This document shows, piece after piece, positions 51,330 through 59,242 of a stretch of DNA of 64,000 bases. This DNA is from Bacillus sp. NTK034. Its GTDB lineage: Bacteria > Bacillota > Bacilli > Bacillales > Cytobacillaceae. Under the pieces are notes generated by a model. The model had not been told where the DNA came from, made no database searches, and saw nothing but the letters and a program-made list of their open reading frames with translations. The stretch covers positions 1 to 64,000 of the forward strand of contig NZ_JAFKOJ010000004.1 of the NCBI RefSeq assembly GCF_017303275.1. Reading direction: 5' to 3'. A program made the translations under genes and the position numbers. Position 1 is the stretch's first letter. The number at the start of each line of letters is the position of its first letter.

Positions 51330-52358
51330 ATGAAAAAGATAACCATAAAAGAAGTTGCGAAACATGCTGGTGTTTCCATTGGCACAGTTTCGAAGGTGCT
51401 AAATGATAAAGGATATGTAGGGAAGGAAACACGGGAAAGAGTATTAGATGCAATAAAGCAATTAAACTACCGCGTCAATGCCAATGCCAGAAGCCTTAAA
51501 GCGGTAAGGACAAAAAAGGTTGGAATGATTGTCTCTGATATATCCAATCCCTACCTTATGTCGATTGCAAAAACGATTGAGGATATGCTTCGTTCCATCG
51601 GACATCATATGCTTTTAATGAGCCACAATGAAAATGAAACTACTGAGAGAGAATTGCTTCAGCTGATCGTTGAACAGCGGGTGGAAGCTTTAGTTTTAAT
51701 CCCAACTGGCGGCAATTCAGATATCGTACAGGAAATAAAACAGCAAATCCCAGTCATTCTTGTAGATAAAAGAATTGAAGGGATCACAACGGACCTGATT
51801 GTTGATGACAACTACTATGGCTCATACGAATCTGTTTCATTTTTAAGCTCTTTAGGGCATAAACGAATTGGTGTAATTTACGGTCTTGAAAAAAATTCTG
51901 TTGGCAAGGAAAGGTTAGAGGGGGCACTTGCTGCCATTAAAGATTTTAACTGCTCAGATGATAAGATCCTGATCAAGCCTGGGGAATTTAAAGCTGACAA
52001 GGCTTATGAGTCAGCGACTGAGCTATTGCTTCTCCCTACACCGCCAACAGCCATATATTGCTGCAATAATACGATGACAATCGGATTGTTAAAGGCCATC
52101 AATGAGCAGGGCTTGAGAATTCCTGAGGATATTTCTGTAATCGCTTTCGGTGATACTGCGCAATGGGAGCTTATACAGCCGCCGCTTACTCTAATGACAC
52201 AGCCATTGAAAAGAATTGGGGTTGAAGCAGCTATCTTGCTGAAAAATCGCCTGACGATGGACGAGTATTTTTCGCCTAAGGAAATCATTATGAGTCCGGA
52301 ATTGCTGATTCGCAGCTCCTGTTCGAAGCCAAAGGAAATACCGCATAAAATAGACTGA
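51330..52358 (+). CDS. LacI-family transcriptional regulator
   Basis: A 342-residue regulator. The DNA-binding domain is ITIKEVAKHAGVSIGTVSKVLNDKGYVGKETRERVLDAIKQLNYRVNANARSLK, followed by a ligand-binding domain (VGMIVSDISNPYLMSIAKTIED ... DISVIAFGDTAQWEL). The ATG is preceded by TTGGAGGT. Encoded as the second gene of the operon, it probably represses the operon from the AAAACGTTTT-type palindromes upstream of 50329. Confidence 0.93.
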   Translation: MKKITIKEVAKHAGVSIGTVSKVLNDKGYVGKETRERVLDAIKQLNYRVNANARSLKAVRTKKVGMIVSDISNPYLMSIAKTIEDMLRSIGHHMLLMSHNENETTERELLQLIVEQRVEALVLIPTGGNSDIVQEIKQQIPVILVDKRIEGITTDLIVDDNYYGSYESVSFLSSLGHKRIGVIYGLEKNSVGKERLEGALAAIKDFNCSDDKILIKPGEFKADKAYESATELLLLPTPPTAIYCCNNTMTIGLLKAINEQGLRIPEDISVIAFGDTAQWELIQPPLTLMTQPLKRIGVEAAILLKNRLTMDEYFSPKEIIMSPELLIRSSCSKPKEIPHKID

Positions 52359-52376
52359 TAAAAAGGGATTTTTAAT

Positions 52377-53288
52377 ATGAGAGGATACAAACCGAAAATT
52401 ACTGTAGTGGGCAGTATAAATATGGATTTGGTGACAGAATCAAACCGTTTTCCAGAAGTGGGAGAAACGATTATAGGTAAAGCGTTTAAACAGTTTCCCG
52501 GCGGAAAGGGAGCTAACCAGGCAGTTGCCGCAGCCAGACTTGGCGGTGAGGTATCATTTATTGGATGTATCGGTCATGATGTTTTTGGCAAGGAGTTAAT
52601 CAGGAGATTAGATCAAGAGAAGGTTAACCTTGAGGGCCTTGAGATTTTATCTGATGAACCCACAGGCATTGCCCAAATAACAGTATCTAACAAGGAAAAC
52701 TCTATCATAGTGGTGCCTGGGGCTAATTATAAGATATCAAAAGATTGGATCGAGAATAAACGATCCTTGATTGTGAATGCTGATATTCTATTAGTTCAGC
52801 TGGAAATCTCTTTGGAAATTGTTGAGCAAGTTTTAGAGATAGCCGGTGAAAATCAAATTCCAGTTATTCTGAACCCTGCACCAGCTCAAACATTGCCTCG
52901 TAATCTCTTAAATAAAATTACATACTTAACTCCTAACGAAAGTGAGCTGACTTTGCTGACAGAAGGAAAAGGAAGCGATTTGGCCGGGAAAATGGATGCA
53001 ATGCTGAAGATGGATATTGACAATGTAATCACTACAAGAGGAGCCAATGGGGTTGCCTATAAATCAAGTCATGATGAGCAAGTTTTTTATAAAGATAGTT
53101 TAAAAGTGAAGGCTGTCGATAGCACCGGCGCGGGTGACTCTTTTAATGGAGCCTTAGCTGTGGCGCTGGGATCCGGAAAATCTCTGGAAGAATCGATTGA
53201 ATTTTCGACAAAAGTGGCAGCGCTTTCTGTAACAAAACTCGGTGCTCAATCAGGAATGCCTTTTGTACATGAATTGGACCAAAAATAA
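52377..53288 (+). CDS. Ribokinase-family carbohydrate kinase
   Basis: A 303-residue PfkB-family kinase. Motifs are GSINMDLVTESNRFPEVGETI, FPGGKGANQAVAAARLGG and the C-terminal anion hole DSTGAGDSFNGALAVAL with its catalytic Asp. It lies between the LacI gene and the TctC gene. It resembles RbsK, but no ribose importer is present, so the sugar phosphorylated is likely another pentose or deoxy sugar from the operon's substrate. Confidence 0.9.
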   Translation: MRGYKPKITVVGSINMDLVTESNRFPEVGETIIGKAFKQFPGGKGANQAVAAARLGGEVSFIGCIGHDVFGKELIRRLDQEKVNLEGLEILSDEPTGIAQITVSNKENSIIVVPGANYKISKDWIENKRSLIVNADILLVQLEISLEIVEQVLEIAGENQIPVILNPAPAQTLPRNLLNKITYLTPNESELTLLTEGKGSDLAGKMDAMLKMDIDNVITTRGANGVAYKSSHDEQVFYKDSLKVKAVDSTGAGDSFNGALAVALGSGKSLEESIEFSTKVAALSVTKLGAQSGMPFVHELDQK

Positions 53289-53310
53289 AAAAAGAAAAGA
53301 GGCTGTTAGT

Positions 53311-54294
53311 ATGAAGAAATGGTTAAGCCTATTGCTTGTATTGTGTGTTGCTTTATTAGGAGCCTGCAGCTCAGAAACAGGGAAAAATGCTGATGCAAAA
53401 GATGCAGGTTCTGATTTTCCGAATAAGCAGATTGAATTAGTCGTTCCTTATGCACCAGGTGGAGCTTCGGATATGGTGTCACGTACAGTGGGCTCTTATC
53501 TTGAAGAAGACCTGGGGGTGCCGGTTGTAACGAATAATAAGACTGGCGGAACAGGTGCAGTCGGAATGTCTTACGTAGAAGGGAAAAATCCTGATGGATA
53601 TACAGTTGGATATGTTCCGGTAGAAATGGCCATGCTTAGTGCTTTAGGTTTTGCAGACATCGAACCAAGTAAATTCGATTTATTAGGGAGAGCCATAGTC
53701 ATTCCTGCAGCCATTACCGTACCGGCTGATGCTCCTTATAATACGATTGAAGAATTTATCCAATACGCAAAGGATAACCCTGGTAAAGTGCGTGTCGGGA
53801 ACTCGGGAACCGGCTCAATCTGGCATATTGCAGCTGCGGGTCTTGCTGAGGAAACTGGCGCAGAGATGAAATATGTTCCGTTTGAGGGAGCGGCGCCAGC
53901 AGTTGCAGCCCTGCTCGGAGGGCATATTGAGGCTGTTTCAGTTAGTCCATCAGAAGTGAAGGCCAGCGTCGATGGCGGTGATTTGAAGATTTTGGCAGTT
54001 ATGAGTAAAGATCGTGATAAAACGTTCCATGATGTACCAACATTAATCGAATCCGGCATTGATCTTGAAATTGCAGCCTGGGGAGGATTTGTTGTTCCTA
54101 AAGGTACACCGGAAGATATAAAAGCTAAATTAGAAGAGTCTGTTAAAGGTGCTGTCGGTTCTGAAGAATTTCAAAACCTAGCAGACGAAAGAGGGTTAAA
54201 TGCATCACATTTATCTGCTGAAGAATTTACTAAATTTGCAGATGAACAATACAAATTCTTTGGTGATCTTATTCCGAAAATGGAACTAAAATAA
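53311..54294 (+). CDS. TctC-type solute-binding lipoprotein (tripartite tricarboxylate transporter)
   Basis: A 327-residue lipoprotein with lipobox LGAC (Cys about residue 17) and the TctC/Bug fold: IELVVPYAPGGASDMVSRTVGSYLEEDLGVPVVTNNKTGGTGAVG, GSIWHIAAAGLAEETG. The family binds di- and tricarboxylates and other carboxylated solutes outside the cell. ATG 53311 with AAAAGAGG upstream; the reading frame is open further upstream, but only across the ribokinase end. Confidence 0.92.
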   Translation: MKKWLSLLLVLCVALLGACSSETGKNADAKDAGSDFPNKQIELVVPYAPGGASDMVSRTVGSYLEEDLGVPVVTNNKTGGTGAVGMSYVEGKNPDGYTVGYVPVEMAMLSALGFADIEPSKFDLLGRAIVIPAAITVPADAPYNTIEEFIQYAKDNPGKVRVGNSGTGSIWHIAAAGLAEETGAEMKYVPFEGAAPAVAALLGGHIEAVSVSPSEVKASVDGGDLKILAVMSKDRDKTFHDVPTLIESGIDLEIAAWGGFVVPKGTPEDIKAKLEESVKGAVGSEEFQNLADERGLNASHLSAEEFTKFADEQYKFFGDLIPKMELK

Positions 54295-54323
54295 TTTTTT
54301 CAATCAAAGTGGGTGAGAACCTG

Positions 54324-54758
54324 ATGAAAAAGGCAAATGTACTATTTGATGCAATTCTTATAATGGCTGCTGTTTACTTCTTTGTGGAGACATTATCCTT
54401 TCCGGATGGAGCTGATTTAGGCGGGATCGGTCCCGCCTTTTTTCCTCAATTGATGCTGCTTCTTTTAATAGGTTTTTGTTTGATCGATATTGTGAGTTCT
54501 ATAAGGAAAAAATCGGACTCCCGCTTCTTTGAAGGATCTTCCCGCACAAACATTATAAGCATCTCTGTTGTACTGGGAAGCATGCTGGCAATGATCTTTT
54601 TATTAGGAAAAATGTCCTTTATTCTCATTGCAGCCGCTATGATTCTGTGTCAATGCTTAATTTTAAAACTTAAGCTCATACCGTCATTACTAACTTCCGT
54701 TATCTTAAGTGTTTCGATTTATCTTATTTTCGTTAAAGGCTTTAGTGTTCTTTTATAG
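54324..54758 (+). CDS. TctB-family small permease
   Basis: A 144-residue protein with four membrane helices and the typical TctB layout (DGADLGGIGPAFFPQLMLLLLIGFCLIDIV). It forms the membrane part of the transporter with TctA. GTGGGTGAG precedes the ATG. It follows tctC by 29 bases. Confidence 0.88.
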   Translation: MKKANVLFDAILIMAAVYFFVETLSFPDGADLGGIGPAFFPQLMLLLLIGFCLIDIVSSIRKKSDSRFFEGSSRTNIISISVVLGSMLAMIFLLGKMSFILIAAAMILCQCLILKLKLIPSLLTSVILSVSIYLIFVKGFSVLL

Positions 54759-54772
54759 GGTGGTGAACAAAA

Positions 54773-56266
54773 ATGTTGGATGCATTCATGCAATCACTGC
54801 AGCCTTCTGTACTGCTGTATATGATGATTGGTGTATTATTAGGGATATTTATCGGTGCCCTTCCTGGATTAACGGCAACAATGGGGGTAGCAATCCTCAT
54901 TCCACTAACATTCTGGCTCCAGCCGGAAGAGGGATTGGCAATGCTTATTGCCATCTATTGCTCAGCCATATTTGCGGGCGGGGTGCCAGCAATATTAATT
55001 AATGCGCCTGGAACTCCTGCATCAATGGCTACTGCATGGGATGGATACGAATTGAGCAAGCAGGGGAAAACGGGTTTAGCATTGGGAATCAACGCTATTT
55101 ACTCAGCGCTTGGGGGAATAGTGAGTACAATATTTCTTTTGGCAGCGGCGTTCCCTATTTCAAAATTTGCATTAAGCTTTGGTCCTCCTGAATATTTCGC
55201 ATTAGCCATCTTTGGATTGACTATGATGATTAGTGTTGCCGGCAGTTCTATCAGCAAAGGGTTAATTATGGGGTTCCTCGGACTATTTATCGCGACAATA
55301 GGATTAGACCCGATGCTGTCGCTGCCTAGATTCACATTTGGCAGCACGACATTACTGGATGGGATTTCCTTTATCCCTATTATGATCGGTTTATTTGGTT
55401 TAGGGGAAGTATTAACACAAATTCTGACAACGAACGGCAGCGATGAAGTGAAAAAAAGCAAGATTGGAAGGATTATTCCCAATCGCGCCGAACGCAAGCT
55501 AATGAGAAAGCCATTTTGGTTTTCATCCATGCTGTCAACAATAATTGGGGCAATCCCTGGAGCTGGCGGAGATATTGCTTCGTTAATGAGCTGGGAGCAA
55601 AGCAAGAGGTTTTCAAAAAACAAAGGGGAATTTGGAAAAGGATCCCTTGAGGGTCTCTGCGCCAGCAGTACAGCAAACAATGCTGTTATCGGCGGTGCCT
55701 TTACAACAATGCTTACATTGGGACTGCCTGGAGATAGTGTAACGGCCATTTTAATTGGGGCTTTAATGATGTACGGCATGCAGCCGGGGCCTACTTTGTT
55801 TACTGACCATATTGATTTTGTCTATATCATTATCAGTCTGTTATTTATAGCAAATATCATTGTGTTAATTATTGGTGTAGCAGGTGCCAATTTATTTTCA
55901 AGGATTCTATTAATCAAAAAAGAAATTATTTGGGTTGCCGTAATACTGTTCAGTATAGTCGGTGCTTATGCCCTGAATAACTCTTTCTTTGATGTGTGGG
56001 TCATGGCTATCAGCGGGGTGATCGGGGTGATTTTTAGAAAATTGGATTTCCCTTTAGGTCCGCTTATCCTGGCTTTAATCCTGGGTCCGATGGCAGAATC
56101 CAACCTTCGACGCTCTTTATCGATGAGTGTGGACGGCACAGCCGCTTTCATTTTTACAAGGCCTATCACTATGACGCTGCTTGCTTTGGCCATTATTTCA
56201 CTTTTCTATCCTTTAATAAAAAAACTTATTTCAAAGAAAAAAGATGACAATCAAATCTCTCTCTAA
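54773..56266 (+). CDS. TctA-family large permease
   Basis: A 497-residue protein with about 12 helices and TctA motifs: GIFIGALPGLTATMGVAILIPLTFWL, GGVPAILINAPGTPASMATAWDGYELSKQGK, IPGAGGDIASLMSWEQSKRFSK. It is the transport subunit of the TctCBA system and probably proton- or sodium-coupled. It begins 14 bases after tctB. Confidence 0.95.
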   Translation: MLDAFMQSLQPSVLLYMMIGVLLGIFIGALPGLTATMGVAILIPLTFWLQPEEGLAMLIAIYCSAIFAGGVPAILINAPGTPASMATAWDGYELSKQGKTGLALGINAIYSALGGIVSTIFLLAAAFPISKFALSFGPPEYFALAIFGLTMMISVAGSSISKGLIMGFLGLFIATIGLDPMLSLPRFTFGSTTLLDGISFIPIMIGLFGLGEVLTQILTTNGSDEVKKSKIGRIIPNRAERKLMRKPFWFSSMLSTIIGAIPGAGGDIASLMSWEQSKRFSKNKGEFGKGSLEGLCASSTANNAVIGGAFTTMLTLGLPGDSVTAILIGALMMYGMQPGPTLFTDHIDFVYIIISLLFIANIIVLIIGVAGANLFSRILLIKKEIIWVAVILFSIVGAYALNNSFFDVWVMAISGVIGVIFRKLDFPLGPLILALILGPMAESNLRRSLSMSVDGTAAFIFTRPITMTLLALAIISLFYPLIKKLISKKKDDNQISL

Positions 56267-56306
56267 AGGTTACTGGATTTTGAAGAATAATAAGGAGGAG
56301 ATAAAA

Positions 56307-57305
56307 ATGAAAAAATTCATTAATAAGCCTGAAAATGTTGTAACAGAAATGCTGGAGGGATTATTGGCGGCACATCCCGATTTACTAAAATCTGTTGATA
56401 ACGTGAAAAATCTTGTTAGAAAAGATGCTCCTGTTCAAAACAAGGTTGGTATCGTTTCTGGAGGCGGTTCAGGGCATTTGCCTCTATTTTTGGGGTATAT
56501 TGGTAAAGGGATGCTGGATGGTGTAGCGGTTGGCGAGATTTTTGCTTCACCAAGCTCAAAACAGATTCTGGATGTAACGAAGTCTGTTGATAGCGGTAAA
56601 GGTGTTCTCTACTTATATGGTAATTATGGCGGGGATGTAATGAATTTCGATATGGCAGGAGAAATGGCTGAAATGGAGGGGATCCGAACAGCGACTGTCA
56701 TCGGAACAGATGATGTGGCGTCCATGCCTAAAGGCCAGGAAAGCCAACGAAGAGGCGTAGCCGGATTATTTTATTTATATAAAATCGCTGCAGCTAAGGC
56801 TGAGGAGGGGGCAACGCTTGAAGAAGTTGCCGAAATTGCGAAATTTGCGAATGAAAATGTGAGAACAATGGGAGTGGCGCTAAGTCCATGTACACTTCCA
56901 GAGGTTGGGAAGCCGACTTTTACCATTGAAGATGGAAAAATGGAATTAGGAATGGGGATTCACGGTGAGCCCGGTTATTATAAAGGGGATATCCAAACGG
57001 CAGATGAAGTGGCTGAAACTCTAGCTGAAAAAATCTATGATGATTTGTCCCTCGAGGATGGATGTGAAGTCTCGGTTCTGGTAAATGGATTGGGAGCTAC
57101 ACCATTAGAGGAATTATATATTGTTTTTAGGAAAGTAAAAAATATATTCGAAGAAAAGAACATTGCCATTAATAAAGTGTATATAGGAGAATATGCTACT
57201 TCATTGGAAATGGCAGGCTTGTCGATCTCTGTCTTAAAGCTTAATGATGAGCTGAAAAGTTTGCTAAACTCACCGTTTGTCACACCATTCCATGTTCAAC
57301 CTTGA
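56307..57305 (+). CDS. Dihydroxyacetone kinase subunit DhaK-like
   Basis: A 332-residue protein of the DhaK family, which binds a short ketose covalently through a histidine. The motifs are GIVSGGGSGHLPLFLGYIG (phosphate-binding loop), VGEIFASPSS, YGNYGGDVMNFDMA and MGIHGEPGYYKG with the ketose-binding His219. ATG 56307 has AAGGAGGAG 7 bases upstream. It pairs with the DhaL gene 21 bases downstream. No DhaM phosphotransferase subunit is present here, so the phosphate source is open. Dihydroxyacetone, erythrulose or another small ketose from the aldolase reaction is the likely substrate. Confidence 0.9.
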   Translation: MKKFINKPENVVTEMLEGLLAAHPDLLKSVDNVKNLVRKDAPVQNKVGIVSGGGSGHLPLFLGYIGKGMLDGVAVGEIFASPSSKQILDVTKSVDSGKGVLYLYGNYGGDVMNFDMAGEMAEMEGIRTATVIGTDDVASMPKGQESQRRGVAGLFYLYKIAAAKAEEGATLEEVAEIAKFANENVRTMGVALSPCTLPEVGKPTFTIEDGKMELGMGIHGEPGYYKGDIQTADEVAETLAEKIYDDLSLEDGCEVSVLVNGLGATPLEELYIVFRKVKNIFEEKNIAINKVYIGEYATSLEMAGLSISVLKLNDELKSLLNSPFVTPFHVQP

Positions 57306-57326
57306 GTCATACAGGAGGAGACTGAT

Positions 57327-57977
57327 ATGCTTAATACTTTACATGCTAACGATCTAAAAAAAGTATTTATCGCTATTAAGGAGCTTATGGAAGCTAACAA
57401 GGAATATCTCTGTGAATTGGATGGCGCCCTTGGTGATGGAGATATTGGATTAACCGTTTCAAAAGGTTTTAGAGCTATTGCGGAAGAGCAAAGGTCATTT
57501 GAATCCCCTGATATAGGGCTGCTCTTAAAGAAAAGCGGCTTTATTTTAGCAGAAACAGTTCCATCCACAATAGGCACTATTTTGGCTTCTGCATTCATGC
57601 AGGCAGGAAGTGCATTAAAGGGAAAAGAAGAATTGGGTATTGAGGAATTGTTGCTTTTAATTTCCGAAATGAAAGAAGGTATTCAGAAGCGCGGCAAGGC
57701 TTCGGTTGGAGATAAAACAATCCTCGATTCCATCCATCCAGCGGTTCTCTCCTTAAAAGAGGCGGCAGAAAAGGGGCTAACTCTAAAGGCTGCTATTGAA
57801 CATGCCAATCTTGCGGCTCAAAAAGGTGCACAGCAAACGATTGAGATGCAATCAAAACATGGCAGGGCAGAAAGATACTTCGAAAAATCGATTGGACATC
57901 AAGATCCTGGAGCAACTGTTGGAGCACTTTTTATACAGGGATTTAATAATTATATTAACGGAAAAGTGGGTGCTTGA
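57327..57977 (+). CDS. Dihydroxyacetone kinase subunit DhaL-like
   Basis: A 216-residue nucleotide-binding subunit. The metal-binding Asp motif ELDGALGDGDIGLTVSKGF is intact, although the usual DGDHG reads DGDIG. The second signatures, GKASVGDKTILDSIHPA and IGHQDPGATVGALF, are also present. It provides the ADP or ATP site to DhaK. GGAGGAG precedes the ATG. It is the last gene of the operon. Confidence 0.9.
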   Translation: MLNTLHANDLKKVFIAIKELMEANKEYLCELDGALGDGDIGLTVSKGFRAIAEEQRSFESPDIGLLLKKSGFILAETVPSTIGTILASAFMQAGSALKGKEELGIEELLLLISEMKEGIQKRGKASVGDKTILDSIHPAVLSLKEAAEKGLTLKAAIEHANLAAQKGAQQTIEMQSKHGRAERYFEKSIGHQDPGATVGALFIQGFNNYINGKVGA

Positions 57978-57986
57978 CCCATTAGG

Positions 57987-58017
57987 ACTAGCTTGGCATT
58001 GCTTAGCTAGTTTTTTT
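57987..58017 (+). terminator. Terminator of the aldolase/TctCBA/DhaKL operon
   Basis: ACTAGC / GCTAGT arms followed by TTTTTTT, 10 bases after the dhaL stop codon. Confidence 0.75.
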
Positions 58018-58447
58018 GATTTTTTGAATACAAGAAAGTGTACCCGTCCTGCATTCGCGGGGTAAAATCATTCAGCTGCTACAGTAATTGTAAATCGACA
58101 GAAAACTTATTTATTTCCCGAAAAATAATAGAAAATAGCGAAATAAGAACAGCCTATTAAATAAAGTTCCTAGGTAATCCTATAGAACAAGCTGGTAGAT
58201 AAATAGTTTTGTCGAAAAGATGACCCCAAAAAATAAAATAATTAAACGAGTTAAAGATTTGCTGTATTGTATTTTTTAACCGGGAATATTGAAATTTATG
58301 AGCCCTAATAGTCATATAAGTCATAATTGGGACAAGGAAAATTAGTCATTTTAATTATAGGCTCCCCTACATATATATTTTTGATATGATGTACTTAAAT
58401 ATTGAATCGTCTATCATTACGAACTTCATATGTATGGGGGAACAAAT
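58018..58447. other. Intergenic region
   Basis: An AT-rich 430-base spacer with no visible gene or repeat. ATTTTTGATATGATG around 58377-58391 could contain a -10 element for the next gene, without a clear -35 box. Confidence 0.3.
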
Positions 58448-58945
58448 GTGGCTGGTATAAAATCAATAAACCTGGATGGGGAAGAAATCTATGCGTTTAA
58501 CAGTGCCATCTATATTTTTGAATCGTCTGCAGGAAATACGCTGGAAGTGGATATGATCGTGAGTGAAGTTACTCTAAGAAAATATCAGAACAGGGAAAGT
58601 CTGATTACAGAAATAGAAATGGAAGACGGCGGGCTGATTAGCTCGTTTATGTTTCTAAAATCTGTGCCAGGGAAGCTGCCGAGGCTAAGCTTATTTTGTG
58701 AACTTGATCCGGATGAACCTTACGAAGGTATCTTAAGAATAAGTGAGGAACAGCAGGACTTTCCGGTTATTGAGGCGGGCATTACATTAGAAGAAATCCG
58801 AAAAGTGGAAATGCCGAATGAAAAAATCACGCTTAAATTAAATCTGCCCATTAACCAGGTGGAGTGGCTGAAAGAGAAGAAAAATAAGGAATTGAATGGG
58901 CTTTTTAGAGAGCTGCTGGGGGAGTACTTGGAAAAGCCAGAATAA
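58448..58945 (+). CDS. Hypothetical cytoplasmic protein
   Basis: A 165-residue protein rich in beta strands at the N-terminus (MAGIKSINLDGEEIYAFNSAIYIFES ... TLEVDMIVSEVTLRKY), with a basic-acidic helical C-terminus (INQVEWLKEKKNKELNGLFRELLGEYLEKPE). No family recognised. GTG 58448 has TGGGGGAA 5 bases upstream; ATG 58430 overlaps that site and is less likely. The stop codon lies inside a perfect 28-base palindrome. Confidence 0.65.
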   Translation: MAGIKSINLDGEEIYAFNSAIYIFESSAGNTLEVDMIVSEVTLRKYQNRESLITEIEMEDGGLISSFMFLKSVPGKLPRLSLFCELDPDEPYEGILRISEEQQDFPVIEAGITLEEIRKVEMPNEKITLKLNLPINQVEWLKEKKNKELNGLFRELLGEYLEKPE

Positions 58946-58970
58946 ATCAATCAAACGTTTGATTGATTTA
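58943..58970. repeat. AATCAAACGTTTGATT palindrome, copy 4, extended to 28 bases
   Basis: A perfect 28-base palindrome centred at 58956/58957, starting at the TAA stop codon of the preceding gene. There is no T-run, so it is not an ordinary terminator. Confidence 0.85.
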
Positions 58971-59033
58971 AGCTGCTGTTTAGGGATGTACCGGGGGCTG
59001 CATGAAGAGCAGGATTTGGGCGGTATGGTGAAC

Positions 59034-59190
59034 CTGCAAATAGAGCTATCAAATTGCAAATAGGCAATTAAGTTCTGCAAATAGAGCTATCAAATTGCAA
59101 ATAGGCAATTAAGTTCTGCAAATAGAGCTATCAAATTGCAAATAGGCAATTAAATTCTGCAAATAGATTATCAATTACCGCAAATTGATC
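59034..59190. repeat. 41-bp tandem repeat (minisatellite)
   Basis: Three units of 41 bases (59034-59074, 59075-59115, 59116-59156) are identical except for one base, followed by a decayed partial unit to about 59190. Each unit is itself two half-units of about 20 bases, both carrying TGCAAATAG. It lies between convergent genes. Confidence 0.95.
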
Positions 59191-59203
59191 CCTATATAAA
59201 AGG

Positions 59204-59232
59204 AAAACCGAGCTGCCACTCAGCCCGGTTTA
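59204..59232. terminator. Terminator between convergent genes
   Basis: AAAACCGAGCTG and CAGCCCGGTTT pair with one mismatch around a 5-base loop; A-run on one side and T-run on the other, so it can act in both directions. Confidence 0.75.
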
Positions 59233-59242
59233 TTAAATCCTG

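Noticed and set aside
55099-55779. Minus-strand open frame of 226 codons inside the TctA gene
   Set aside because: The plus-strand frame encodes a complete, motif-bearing TctA protein; the minus frame lacks an RBS and recognisable features.
58943-58970. Intrinsic terminator for the hypothetical gene at 58448
   Set aside because: The palindrome has no loop and no T-run, and is A/T-rich; it resembles a protein-binding site more.
59034-59190. CRISPR array
   Set aside because: The 41-bp units are directly adjacent with no unique spacers, and no cas genes are present.
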